Assembly: GCF_036226365.1 (NCBI RefSeq)
Contig: NZ_CP108462.1
Location: forward strand, 5,471,501-5,535,500
Source: Streptomyces sp. NBC_01262
GTDB lineage: Bacteria; Actinomycetota; Actinomycetes; Streptomycetales; Streptomycetaceae
Direction of reading: 5' to 3'
DNA: 64,000 bases
The notes under the pieces: model-generated
The model's input: the letters and a program-made list of their open reading frames with translations, nothing else
Database searches by the model: none
Told to the model about the DNA's origin: nothing
Made by a program: the position numbers and the translations under genes
Shown: positions 26,193 through 35,317 of the stretch, piece after piece
Layout: each line of letters begins with the position of its first letter
Numbering within the stretch: position 1 is the stretch's first letter

Positions 26193-27554
26193 GTGACCTC
26201 TTCGGACGACGCACACAGAGACGGCACACACAGACTTGCTCCCCGCCTCACCGTCATAGGCACCGGCTACCTCGGCGCCACCCACGCCATCTGCATGGCC
26301 GTCCTGGGCTTCGACGTCCTCGGTGTGGACGTCGATCCGGACAAGATCGAGCGGCTCAACTCGGGCGAGGTGCCCTTCTTCGAGCCCGGTCTCCCGGAAC
26401 TGCTCGCGAAGGCCCTCGACTCCGGCCGGCTGCGGTTCACCACCAGCTTCGCCGAGGCCGGGGAATTCGGCGACATCCACTTCGTCTGCGTGGGCACGCC
26501 CCAGCAGCAGGGCTCGTACGCGGCGGACCTGCGCTACGTCGACAGCGCGGTGGGAGAACTCGCCCAGCACCTGCGCAGACGCACACTGGTGGTCGGCAAG
26601 TCCACCGTCCCGGTGGGCACCGCCGCCCGGCTGACGGACATCGTCCAGCGGACGGCACCGGCCGGGGCGGACGTCGAACTCGCCTGGAACCCGGAGTTCC
26701 TGCGCGAGGGCTACGCCGTGGACGACACCCTGCGGCCCGACCGGCTGGTCTTCGGCACCGCATCGGAGTGGGCCGAGCAGCAGCTGCGCGCAGCTTTCGC
26801 CCCGGTGATCGCCCAGGGCACCCCGGTGGTCGTCACCGACCTGCCCACCGCCGAACTGGTCAAGGTCGCCGCCAACTCCTTCCTCGCCACCAAGATCTCC
26901 TACATCAACGCCATGGCGGAGGTCTGCGAGGCGACCGGCGCCGACGTCACGGGTCTCGCACAGGCGCTGGCTTACGACGACCGGATCGGGGGCCGGTTCC
27001 TCAAGCCCGGCCTCGGCTTCGGCGGCGGTTGCCTGCCCAAGGACATCAGGGCCTTCAGCCACCGCGCCGAGGAACTGGGTGTCGGCCAGGCCGTTTCCTT
27101 CCTGCGCGAGGTCGACGCCATCAACCAGCGGCGCCGGGCACGCACGGTGGACCTGGTCCGCGAACTGGCCGGGGGAGAGCTGGCCGGTGCCCGGGTGACC
27201 GCGTTGGGGGCGGCGTTCAAGCCCAACTCCGACGACATTCGTGACGCTCCGGCGCTGGATGTGGCCAGAACCCTGCATCAGTCCGGTGCCCAGGTGACCG
27301 TCGTCGATCCGGCGGCCACCGAGAACGCCCGGCGCGCCTATCCGGACCTGACCTATGGCACGGACGTGCTTGGCGCGGCCGCCGGGGCGGATGTCGTGGT
27401 GCTGCTCACCGAGTGGTCCGAGTTCCGGGAGATCGACCCGCACGCCCTGGGCGCGGTCGTGTCCCGGCGCCGGATCGTCGACGGGCGGCACGCCCTCGAC
27501 CCCGCACAGTGGCGCGGCGCAGGCTGGGAGTATCGCGCGCTGGGCCGACCCTGA
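26193..27554 (+). CDS. ugd: UDP-glucose 6-dehydrogenase (UDP-glucose/GDP-mannose dehydrogenase family)
   Basis: The GTG at 26193 is six bases after GGAG; the product is 453 aa, normal for the family. The N-terminal Rossmann motif is VIGTGYLGATHA, with VGTPQQQ and KSTVPVGT following. The substrate loop is NPEFLREGYAVDD, the helix lysine lies in ELVKVAANSFLATKIS, and the catalytic cysteine is in GFGGGCLPKDI. The enzyme oxidises UDP-glucose twice with NAD+ to UDP-glucuronate in the cytosol. Closing a GT2 and beta-helix operon, it probably supplies UDP-glucuronate to the synthase. A GDP-mannose dehydrogenase activity is less likely but not excluded by these motifs alone. Confidence 0.9.
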   Translation: MTSSDDAHRDGTHRLAPRLTVIGTGYLGATHAICMAVLGFDVLGVDVDPDKIERLNSGEVPFFEPGLPELLAKALDSGRLRFTTSFAEAGEFGDIHFVCVGTPQQQGSYAADLRYVDSAVGELAQHLRRRTLVVGKSTVPVGTAARLTDIVQRTAPAGADVELAWNPEFLREGYAVDDTLRPDRLVFGTASEWAEQQLRAAFAPVIAQGTPVVVTDLPTAELVKVAANSFLATKISYINAMAEVCEATGADVTGLAQALAYDDRIGGRFLKPGLGFGGGCLPKDIRAFSHRAEELGVGQAVSFLREVDAINQRRRARTVDLVRELAGGELAGARVTALGAAFKPNSDDIRDAPALDVARTLHQSGAQVTVVDPAATENARRAYPDLTYGTDVLGAAAGADVVVLLTEWSEFREIDPHALGAVVSRRRIVDGRHALDPAQWRGAGWEYRALGRP

Positions 27555-27780
27555 TCGCCCGCCCGGTAGGCGTTGTGCGCCCGCCAAGCCCAGCGCGGCC
27601 CGAGACCTACTCGGTGCGGGGCGGCATGGAGGCTGCCTACGACGATGTACCCAAGCCGCTCGGCTTCGGGCGGTTCGCTGCGCTCCAGCGCGCACGTGGG
27701 CCCATGTTCGGTTCCGCGGCCCGGCTGGGACGCTCCGACAGCGGCAGCCCGGCCGTCACCGAGACGGAGCTTTATGGGTC

Positions 27781-27955
27781 CTAGGCGTATTGACCCGTGA
27801 CAGTGGGGACGCGGCTGGCGGGTGGCTGGCCCTTCAACGCGGTGTGTCCGCGGTGGTGACTGTAGGCGCGGAGCCAGCCGGGGAACGCGGCGCGCTCCTG
27901 CTCGGTGCGGTACGGCTGGGCATAGACCCACTCGTCGAGAGGCGGCTGAGAACTC
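27781..27955 (-). pseudogene. IS481-type transposase C-terminal fragment
   Basis: On the minus strand the frame reads PLDEWVYAQPYRTEQERAAF and then SHHRGHTALKGQPPASRVP before a UAG. This is the end of IS481-like integrase-core transposases. The catalytic part is absent. No other gene is seen between 27555 and 28120. Confidence 0.75.
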
Positions 27956-28120
27956 ACTCAGCCGTCAGGTCGCCGCACGCGGTGTTCCCGGTCGGTCGCG
28001 CCATGTGCTGGGGGTCCAGAGGCGGCGCTTCTCATCATGGCGGTGTCACATCCGGGAGGACGGCGCTCTGCAGGCGACGGAGCCCGGATTATGTGTCGTT
28101 GCCAGCTCGCACAGGAGGGC

Positions 28121-28136
28121 GTACAATTTTCTGTAC
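28121..28136 (+). promoter_or_regulatory. Probable YefM-YoeB operator (GTACA-N6-TGTAC)
   Basis: An inverted repeat, GTACA at 28121-28125 and TGTAC at 28132-28136, ends four bases before the AGGAGG of yefM. Characterised YefM operators contain palindromes with the hexamer TGTACA, and both half-sites here match five of its six bases. Autorepression by YefM, strengthened by YoeB, is the expected mode. Confidence 0.65.
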
Positions 28137-28152
28137 CTGAAGGAGGCTGGCT

Positions 28153-28410
28153 GTGAAGACCATGTCGTACTCGGAGTCGCGGGCGAAGTACGCGGAGGTG
28201 CTCAACGCGGTAACCGACGACCGCGAAGAGATAGTGATTACGCGTGCCGGGCATGAGCCGGTCGTCATTGTCTCCCTTGAGGACTACGAGTCTTTGAAGG
28301 AGACGGCGTATCTGCTGCGCAGTCCTGCGAACGCACGCCGCCTCCTGGCTTCCATCGAGGAGTTGGAGAGCGGCGGCGGGACGGTGCAGGAGCTGGCGGA
28401 ACCGGAGTGA
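28153..28410 (+). CDS. yefM: YefM antitoxin (Phd/YefM family)
   Basis: The GTG at 28153 follows AGGAGG with six bases of spacing. The 85-aa product starts MKTMSYSESRAKYAEVLNAV and continues EEIVITRAGHEPVVIVSLED, the Phd/YefM DNA-binding fold, with the acidic toxin-wrapping tail (SIEELESGGGTVQEL) at the end. It binds YoeB and represses the operon. The stop overlaps the GTG of yoeB by four bases. It lies just inside the tRNA-fragment boundary of its block, a usual place for an addiction module. Confidence 0.93.
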   Translation: MKTMSYSESRAKYAEVLNAVTDDREEIVITRAGHEPVVIVSLEDYESLKETAYLLRSPANARRLLASIEELESGGGTVQELAEPE

Positions 28411-28667
28411 AGATCACCTTTGCCTCCCGAGCCTGGGAGGACTACCTCTGGTGGCAGGTCCAGGACCGCAAGATCCTCAAGCGGATCAACACGCTTATCG
28501 CGGATGTGGCACGCAACGGCAATGAGGGGATCGGCAAACCCGAACCGCTCAAGCACGGGTTTCAGGGCTACTGGTCACGCCGGATCAATGACGAGCACCG
28601 TCTGATCTACAAGGTCAAGGACGACTCGATCCTGATTGCGCAGTGCCGCTACCACTACGAGAGCTGA
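28407..28667 (+). CDS. yoeB: YoeB toxin, ribosome-dependent mRNA endoribonuclease
   Basis: The 86-aa product has the standard YoeB length and layout: ITFASRAWEDYLWWQVQDRK at the start, GKPEPLKHGFQGYWSRRI in the middle, and DEHRLIYKV and CRYHYES at the end. The residues used for catalysis in E. coli YoeB have counterparts: Glu in KPEPLK, Arg in EHRLIY, and the His-Tyr pair in RYHYES. It cuts mRNA in the ribosomal A site. The GTG start overlaps the yefM stop by four bases. Confidence 0.93.
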   Translation: MKITFASRAWEDYLWWQVQDRKILKRINTLIADVARNGNEGIGKPEPLKHGFQGYWSRRINDEHRLIYKVKDDSILIAQCRYHYES

Positions 28668-28852
28668 CGGCCGCGGTGTGGAGCCGTGCCGGTGCGGACG
28701 CCTGGGCGTGAGTTCGCGCCGGTCGCCGAGGAGCTGTGGTCACGGATTGTGGGAAGCGGACAAGTGTTCTCTCGCTTCTTGCAGGGCCCAGCACAGGACC
28801 ACGGCAGGCGGGCAGCCCTGCCTTTCCGCCCTCTTTGACGGTCTCGGCGGTC

Positions 28853-28946
28853 GACGCGGGCGAGCCCCGGATCCGCGATCTGCTCAAGCAGGCTCCGACG
28901 ATGTCGGCCACGGTGATCGCCGAGCGGATCGGTTGGGACCGCGGCA
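28853..28946 (+). pseudogene. IS21 IstA-type transposase fragment
   Basis: The frame encodes DAGEPRIRDLLKQAPTMS followed by ATVIAERIGWDRG, matching the N-terminal HTH and linker region of IS21-family IstA transposases. Homology ends abruptly at the start of repeat Q copy 2. About 30 residues remain. Confidence 0.6.
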
Positions 28947-29280
28947 TCGAAGTACGCACACAAGGTCGGCGTGCCTGCACAGCGGCCCGGCAGGCCCGCA
29001 TAGGCGGCCGAAGAGGTCGTGCCCCCGGCGGGGTAGGGCCTCTTTGCGTCGCTTGGTCGATTCGCTGGAGACACATTCCCGCCCGGCGCCGACCTGGCCG
29101 CCCGTCCGGCCCGGGTCCCGTGGGTCCGCCGGAGGGGCCTTCCTGGGGCCAACGTGGGGCCGGAAGGAGAGGGAAACCCCGTGAATGATCATGAAGCCCC
29201 GGGGCGGCGCATGCCTGTTGACCTGCTAGAACGGGGAAAACGGGGACAGTCAGGTAAGCCCAGGGTAACGATCTTGCGAG
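28944..29280 (+). repeat. Repeat Q copy 2, left arm of the tRNA-fragment site
   Basis: Diverged copy of 20151-20503, running directly into the tRNA-like fragment at 29281. Open frames across it have no recognisable family. It probably contributes recombinase arm-binding sequence. Confidence 0.65.
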
Positions 29281-29341
29281 CTCGTAATGCGTAGGTCTCG
29301 GGTTCGAATCCCGAAGGCGGCTCCATTTTTTCCAGATCGCA
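29281..29341 (+). repeat. tRNA-Thr(CGT)-like 3' fragment, probable attachment site, copy 2
   Basis: Identical over 61 bp to 12069-12129, covering the anticodon loop, T-arm, acceptor and CCA plus the following T-run TTTTTTCC. The 5' half of a tRNA is not present upstream. It separates the polysaccharide/defence block from the catabolic operon. Confidence 0.8.
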
Positions 29342-29367
29342 CGGCCTCTCGGATCACGAAGCCGCCC

Positions 29368-29516
29368 GATTGACGTTTTTCGAGGGCGGGGCCACGCGCC
29401 CTGACACCTGGGACTCCTTCGGCGGACACCCTCGATGTGGTGTTCAAGCGGCAAGTGCAGGCCTCGTATCCGGCGGGACTTCGGTAGTCCAGGCCGCTGT
29501 CCCTGCAGGTGCTGTA
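29368..29516 (+). repeat. Repeat R copy 2 (IS3-type transposase 3' end relic)
   Basis: Diverged copy of 12274-12404; on the minus strand it reads GLDYRSPAGYEACTCRLN, an eroded form of the GYRSPAEYE signature. Between 29517 and 29900 I recognise no gene. That interval ends in the promoter region of the ABC transporter operon. Confidence 0.55.
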
Positions 29517-29857
29517 ACGGGCCTTTATGGACTTGATGCCGATTCCGTACAACCGTTCGCGCGGGTCCCGGCCCGAGCAGTCCAAGCGTGACTGAATCCC
29601 CCGAGGCTGCCGCCGTGATCGGCGCTGCGGCGAACGGGATCCGACCGCTGCGGGCCACGCCGTGGCCCCGATCGGCGGCCTCGGCGGGAACCAGGGGATC
29701 GGCGCGGCTTCGGCGGCCTGGGAACGCGCCCGACCGGTGTCCGCGGTGGACCCGGACCTGTGGCCCCGAGCGGCGGTCGCGGGCTTACTCATTGGTAAGT
29801 GACGAGAGTACGCACGGCTTTCCGGCGGTGCCACGCACTGCCGGGACGTCCCAGGCG

Positions 29858-29939
29858 TGCAAACGATATCTGTCGGCTCGCACCTTCTTCGACACGAGGT
29901 ATTGACCTCGTAGAAATGTCTGTGCAAAGGTTTGCGCAC
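29858..29939 (+). promoter_or_regulatory. Promoter region with a LacI-type operator upstream of the catabolic operon
   Basis: A TGTGCAAA-GG-TTTGCGCA palindrome at 29921-29938 has one mismatched pair out of eight. Upstream, TGCAAACG at 29858-29865 is a second, half-conserved copy. TTGACC at 29902-29907 is a fair -35 box, and the operator would overlap the -10 region. The LacI regulator encoded at 33160 in the same operon is the obvious candidate repressor. Confidence 0.6.
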
Positions 29940-29968
29940 TCGGACCGGATCCACAAAGGAGTGTCTCC

Positions 29969-31093
29969 ATGAGCCGTTCGCCCAGACCCACAAGAGTCGT
30001 CCGCCTGGCCGCCCTCGCGGCGACCCCGCTGTTGCTCGCCGCCTGTGGCTCCGGCACCGGGAGCAGTAGCTCCTCCGGTGGCGGCCAGACCGTCTACATG
30101 CTGCTGCCCAACAGCACGACCGTCCGCTTCACCGCCCAGGACGGCCCCGACTTCCAGGCGGCGATGAAGAAGGACATGCCCGGCGTCAAGGTCGTCATCC
30201 AGAACGCCGAGAACGACCCGCAGAAGCAGGTCCAGCAGGTCGAGACGGCCATCAATGGTGGCGCGTCCGCGATCGTGCTGGTCGCCGCCGACCCCTATAT
30301 CGCGGGCGGCGCGCTCCAGAAGGCGTCCACCGCCAAGGTTCCCGTGCTGCTCTACGACCACGACGCGCGCGGCGGCAACGCGGCGGCGCAGGTGGTCTTC
30401 GACTCGCTGTCGGTCGGTCAGAACCAGGGCAAGGACGCCGCCGCCCTGCTCTCCGGCGGCACAACCGCCAAGCCCAAGGTCATCGCCCGTATCTACGGAA
30501 ACCAGGGCGACTACGGCACCACCCAGTACAAGAAGGGCCAGGACCAGTACCTCAAGCCGCTGATCGATGCCGGCAAGGTCAAGGTCGCCTGTGAGACCTA
30601 CACGCCCAACTGGGACCCGGCCAAGGCACAGTCCGAGATGGAACAGTGCCTGACCAAGACCGGCAACAAGCTGGACGCCGTGGTGGTGATGAACGACGGC
30701 ACGGCCGGCGGTTCCGTCGCCGCGCTCAGCGCCCAGAGCCTGGCCGGCAAGGTGCCGGTGATCGGCGGCCAGGACGCCGACCTGCAGGCGGTCCAGTACA
30801 TCCTGCTCGGCTACCAGTACGGCACCGTATACAAGCCGTTCAAGCTGCAGGCCTCCAAGGCCGCCGAACTGACGACGCAACTGCTCAAGAACGGCAAGAT
30901 CAACAAGAGCGACATCGACGGCTATGTGGACAACGGCTTCATGAAGCCCGGCGTCCCGGCGGTCTTCCTCCCCGTCCAGAACCTGCACGCCGACACGGTC
31001 GGAACGCTTGTCAAGGACGGCGTCTGGACCTGGAAGCAGATCTGCACCGGCCCCGCCGCCGCGACCGCGACCTGCAAGAAGGAAATGGCATGA
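29969..31093 (+). CDS. Sugar ABC transporter substrate-binding lipoprotein (ribose/xylose type)
   Basis: The 374-aa product has a basic N-terminus, a hydrophobic stretch and the lipobox LLAAC, so it should be lipid-anchored at the outer membrane face. The mature part follows the periplasmic-binding-protein type 1 (Peripla_BP_4) layout: TVYMLLPNSTTVRF, INGGASAIVLVAADPY, ARIYGNQGDYGT and VVMNDGTAGGSVAAL. XylF- and RbsB-like proteins of this class bind pentoses, hexoses or cyclitols. The GGAG-like box precedes an ATG 30 bp downstream of the LacI-type operator. Downstream genes suggest inositol or a related polyol as ligand, which is inferred from context. Confidence 0.9.
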   Translation: MSRSPRPTRVVRLAALAATPLLLAACGSGTGSSSSSGGGQTVYMLLPNSTTVRFTAQDGPDFQAAMKKDMPGVKVVIQNAENDPQKQVQQVETAINGGASAIVLVAADPYIAGGALQKASTAKVPVLLYDHDARGGNAAAQVVFDSLSVGQNQGKDAAALLSGGTTAKPKVIARIYGNQGDYGTTQYKKGQDQYLKPLIDAGKVKVACETYTPNWDPAKAQSEMEQCLTKTGNKLDAVVVMNDGTAGGSVAALSAQSLAGKVPVIGGQDADLQAVQYILLGYQYGTVYKPFKLQASKAAELTTQLLKNGKINKSDIDGYVDNGFMKPGVPAVFLPVQNLHADTVGTLVKDGVWTWKQICTGPAAATATCKKEMA

Positions 31094-31872
31094 GCGCCGG
31101 AACGGCCGCAGTGACCACAGCGACCCCGCTCCTCGAACTGCGCCAGGTGGTCAAGCTCTTCGGCGGCGTACACGCCCTGGAGGGTATCGACCTCAGCGTC
31201 GGGCGCGGCGAGATCGTGGCCGTGGTCGGCGACAACGGCGCGGGCAAGTCGACCCTGATGAAGATAATCTCCGGGCTGCAGCCCGCCGACGGAGGCGAGA
31301 TCCTCGTCGACGGCAAGCCGGTCGAGCTGCGCCGCCCGGTGGACTCCACGGCGCTCGGCATCGAGACCGTCTACCAGGACCTCGCCCTCTGCGACAATCT
31401 CGACACCGTCCAGAATCTCTTCCTCGGACGGGAGCAGACGCGCCCGCTGCTGCGCGGCGGGCGGCTGCGCCGCGCCGACATGGAGCACCGGGCCCAGGAG
31501 ACCATCCGCCGCCTGGGTGCGAAGATTCCCTCGCTGCGCACGCCCGTCGGCCGTCTCTCGGGCGGTCAGCGGCAGTCCATCGCCGTCTGCCGCTCCACGC
31601 TCTCCGATCCCCGGCTCGTCCTGATGGACGAACCGACCGCCGCGCTGGGCGTCGAGCAGAGCGCCGGTGTGCTCGACCTGATCCGCCGGCTGCGCGCCGA
31701 GCACGGCTGCGCGATCGTCCTCATCTCGCACGCGCTGCGTGACGTCCTGAGCATCGCCGACCGCATCGTCGTGCTGCGCCTGGGCAACTTGGTCGCCGAG
31801 TTCGACAACACCGAACGGACCACCAGCTCGGACCAGCTCGTCGCCGCCATCACAGGAATCTCGGCACCATGA
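31090..31872 (+). CDS. Sugar ABC transporter ATP-binding protein (single-domain, FrcA type)
   Basis: ATG overlaps the preceding stop. The 260-aa protein has one ABC cassette, with Walker A GDNGAGKSTLMKI, Q-loop region ETVYQDLALC, signature LSGGQRQSIA, Walker B RLVLMDEPTAALG and the switch histidine in VLISHALRD. Most ribose-type importers have a double cassette of about 500 aa; a single cassette matches the FrcA/XylG-short group. It probably works as a homodimer with the permease encoded next, overlapping by four bases. Confidence 0.92.
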   Translation: MSAGTAAVTTATPLLELRQVVKLFGGVHALEGIDLSVGRGEIVAVVGDNGAGKSTLMKIISGLQPADGGEILVDGKPVELRRPVDSTALGIETVYQDLALCDNLDTVQNLFLGREQTRPLLRGGRLRRADMEHRAQETIRRLGAKIPSLRTPVGRLSGGQRQSIAVCRSTLSDPRLVLMDEPTAALGVEQSAGVLDLIRRLRAEHGCAIVLISHALRDVLSIADRIVVLRLGNLVAEFDNTERTTSSDQLVAAITGISAP

Positions 31873-33119
31873 ACACACCGAACCCCTCACCCGCAGCTGT
31901 CGCCCCCGCTCCCTCCCCGCCGCCCGTCGCGCAGGTCGAGCGCCGCAAAGCCGGCCGCCGCACCGTGCTCGACGCCATCGCCGGACAGTACCGGTTCGTG
32001 CCCGTCGTCCTCATGCTGGGCGTGATCTGGGCCTTCTTCGCCTCGCAGAACAGCGCCTTTCTGGGCAGCCGTAACCTCACCAGCCTGCTGGTGCAGATCG
32101 TCGTCACGGCGGTGATCGCGCTGGGCATCGTCTTCGTCCTGCTGCTCGCCGAGATCGACCTCTCGGTCGCCGCCAACAGCGGCGCCTCGGCGACGCTCAC
32201 CGCGATCCTGGTGGTCAACCACCACTGGTCCGCCTGGCTGGGCCTGCTGGCCGGGATCGCGGCCGGGGCGGCGGTCGGCCTGGTCCAGGGAGCGATCGTC
32301 ACCCAGTTCGGGGTGCCGTCCTTCGTGGTCACCCTGGGCGCCCAACTCGCCCTGCTGGGCGCGATCCTGGTACTGCTGCCCGGCGGCACCGGGCAGGTCA
32401 GCCTCTTCGGCACCGGCATCGCCACGCTCTCCAGCACCTTCCTGTCACCCGCCCTCGGATGGGCGTTCGCCGCCATCGGTGTCGCCGCGTTCGTCCTGCT
32501 GCGCTGGCTGGCAGCGGGCGAGTCCCGGCGCCGCGGCATGGACGTGAGCCTGGTGCGCACGGTCGTCGTCCCAGGCGCCGTGGTCGGCGCCGTGGGCCTC
32601 GCAGCCGTGGCGGTGCTCAACAGCTACCTCGGCGTGCCCCTCCCCGTGGTGATCCTCTTCACGCTGCTCGCCGTCTTCAGCTACCTCACCTCACAGACCC
32701 GCTTCGGCCTGCACCTCTACGCCGTCGGTGCCAATCCGGACGCCGCCCGCCGGGCGGGCATCCCGGTGGCCCGGGTCAAGATGATCGCCTTCAGCCTGGC
32801 GGGTGGGCTGGCCGCGCTCGGCGGCATCCTCGCCGCCTCACGCCTGCTCGGTGTGTCGGCCTCCTCCGGCACCGGCACGGTGCTGCTGGAGTCCATCGCC
32901 GCGGCCGTGATCGGCGGGACGAGCCTGTTCGGCGGGCGCGGCAGTGTCTGGGACGCCCTGCTCGGCGCCCTGGTGATCGGCTCCATCTCCAACGGCCTGG
33001 ACCTGATCGGTGCGCAGACCGTGGTCAAGTACGTCGCCGAGGGCTCCATCCTCGTCCTCGCGGCGACCGTGGACTCGGTCCTCACCCGTGGCAGTCTCTT
33101 TGCCCGAGCGACCAAGTAG
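31869..33119 (+). CDS. Sugar ABC transporter permease (RbsC/XylH family)
   Basis: The 416-aa product has a proline-rich cytosolic N-terminus and about ten membrane helices. The BPD_transp_2 landmarks are GIVFVLLLAEIDLSVAAN near 90-110 and the cytoplasmic loop VGANPDAARRAGIPVARVK, which contacts the ATPase. FGGRGSVWDALLGALVIG lies near the end. It forms the membrane channel of the importer with the two upstream gene products and overlaps the ATPase gene by four bases. Substrate cannot be read from the sequence. Confidence 0.92.
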   Translation: MNTPNPSPAAVAPAPSPPPVAQVERRKAGRRTVLDAIAGQYRFVPVVLMLGVIWAFFASQNSAFLGSRNLTSLLVQIVVTAVIALGIVFVLLLAEIDLSVAANSGASATLTAILVVNHHWSAWLGLLAGIAAGAAVGLVQGAIVTQFGVPSFVVTLGAQLALLGAILVLLPGGTGQVSLFGTGIATLSSTFLSPALGWAFAAIGVAAFVLLRWLAAGESRRRGMDVSLVRTVVVPGAVVGAVGLAAVAVLNSYLGVPLPVVILFTLLAVFSYLTSQTRFGLHLYAVGANPDAARRAGIPVARVKMIAFSLAGGLAALGGILAASRLLGVSASSGTGTVLLESIAAAVIGGTSLFGGRGSVWDALLGALVIGSISNGLDLIGAQTVVKYVAEGSILVLAATVDSVLTRGSLFARATK

Positions 33120-33159
33120 GACCCCGCTCGCCCAGAGACCGCCGCCGCAAGGAGCCCCG

Positions 33160-34271
33160 ATGCCTTCCACCCAGGACCAGACCCCCGGTCCGGTCGATCC
33201 GTCCCGCCGACGCCGTCCCACCCTGAGCGACGTCGCCGCGATGGCCGGTGTGTCCGTATCCACGGTCAGCCGGGCGCTGGACGGCAACCCCCGCATCCCG
33301 GCGGACACGCAGCGCAAGGTCGTCGAGGCGGCCACCGCGCTGGGCTTCCGGCGGAACATCTCCGCACGGTCCCTGCGCACCCAGTCGTCCATGCTCATCG
33401 GCGTCGTCGTCCCCGACATCGCCATCGCCTTCTACGCCACGGTGCTCAAGGCGGCGCAGAACGTGCTCGAAGCGGCCGGCTACCAGGTCGTCGTGATGAA
33501 CACCGAGCGTGACGCCCAGCACGAGAGCGCCGCCCTGCGCACCCTGCAGGCCCGCCAGGTCGACGGCCTGCTGATCGCCACCACCGGCGGCTACGTCCCG
33601 GACTGGGGACCGGTCGTCTTCTTCGACCACATCATCCGCAACACCGGCCTGGGCTATGTCAGCCCGGACAACGACGGAGGCATGAGCACCCTCGTGGAAC
33701 ACCTGGCGGTGGTCCACGGCCACACCCGGATCGCCTTCCTGGGCGCGCCGACCGGCCCGACCGACCGGATCCAGCGCATGGAGAACGCACCCGCCACCGA
33801 GCGGCTGGAAGCCTTCCGCAACGTCATGGGCAGGCTGCGGCTGCCGGTGCCCCCGGAGTACCTGGCCTACGGCGACTACGAGTGGACCGAGGCCAGCGCG
33901 CAGCGGGCGGTGGCCGAACTCATGCGGCTGGACCAGCCACCCACCGCCATCGTCGCGGCAGGCGACACCCTCGCCCTCGGCGCACTCCGGCAACTGCGCG
34001 CCGCCCGGCACAAAGTCGGCACGGAGATCGCCCTGGTCTCCTTCGACGACCCGGTCTCCAGCGACCTGCTCGACCCGCCGATGACCGCCCTCGGCCGGCA
34101 CGACCGCGAACTCGGCGAGATCGGCGCCCGGATGCTGCTGGACGCGATCGACGCGGGCAAGTCCGGCACCGCACCGAAGACCGGGACCACCGAGATAAGG
34201 GTGCCACTCGACCTGATCGTCCGGCGCAGCTGCGGCTGCGCACCGGAACCGCCTGAATCGGAGCCTTCACC

Positions 34272-34275
<4 letters not shown>
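33160..34275 (+). CDS. LacI-family transcriptional regulator
   Basis: AAGGAG five bases upstream supports the ATG at 33160, giving 371 aa. Residues 17-65 hold the LacI HTH and hinge ([20 protein letters not shown]), followed by a Peripla_BP-type effector domain ([36 protein letters not shown]). It is encoded inside the operon it is likely to control. The palindrome at 29921-29938 has the central layout expected for such a repressor. Effector is probably the transported sugar or polyol or an early intermediate. A local-repressor role is inferred; a global one would not be expected from this position. Confidence 0.93.
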
Positions 34276-35276
<1,001 letters not shown>

Positions 35277-35317
35277 GCCCCCTTCCCGCACATAGCCCTC
35301 AAAGATAGGTAGTTGTC

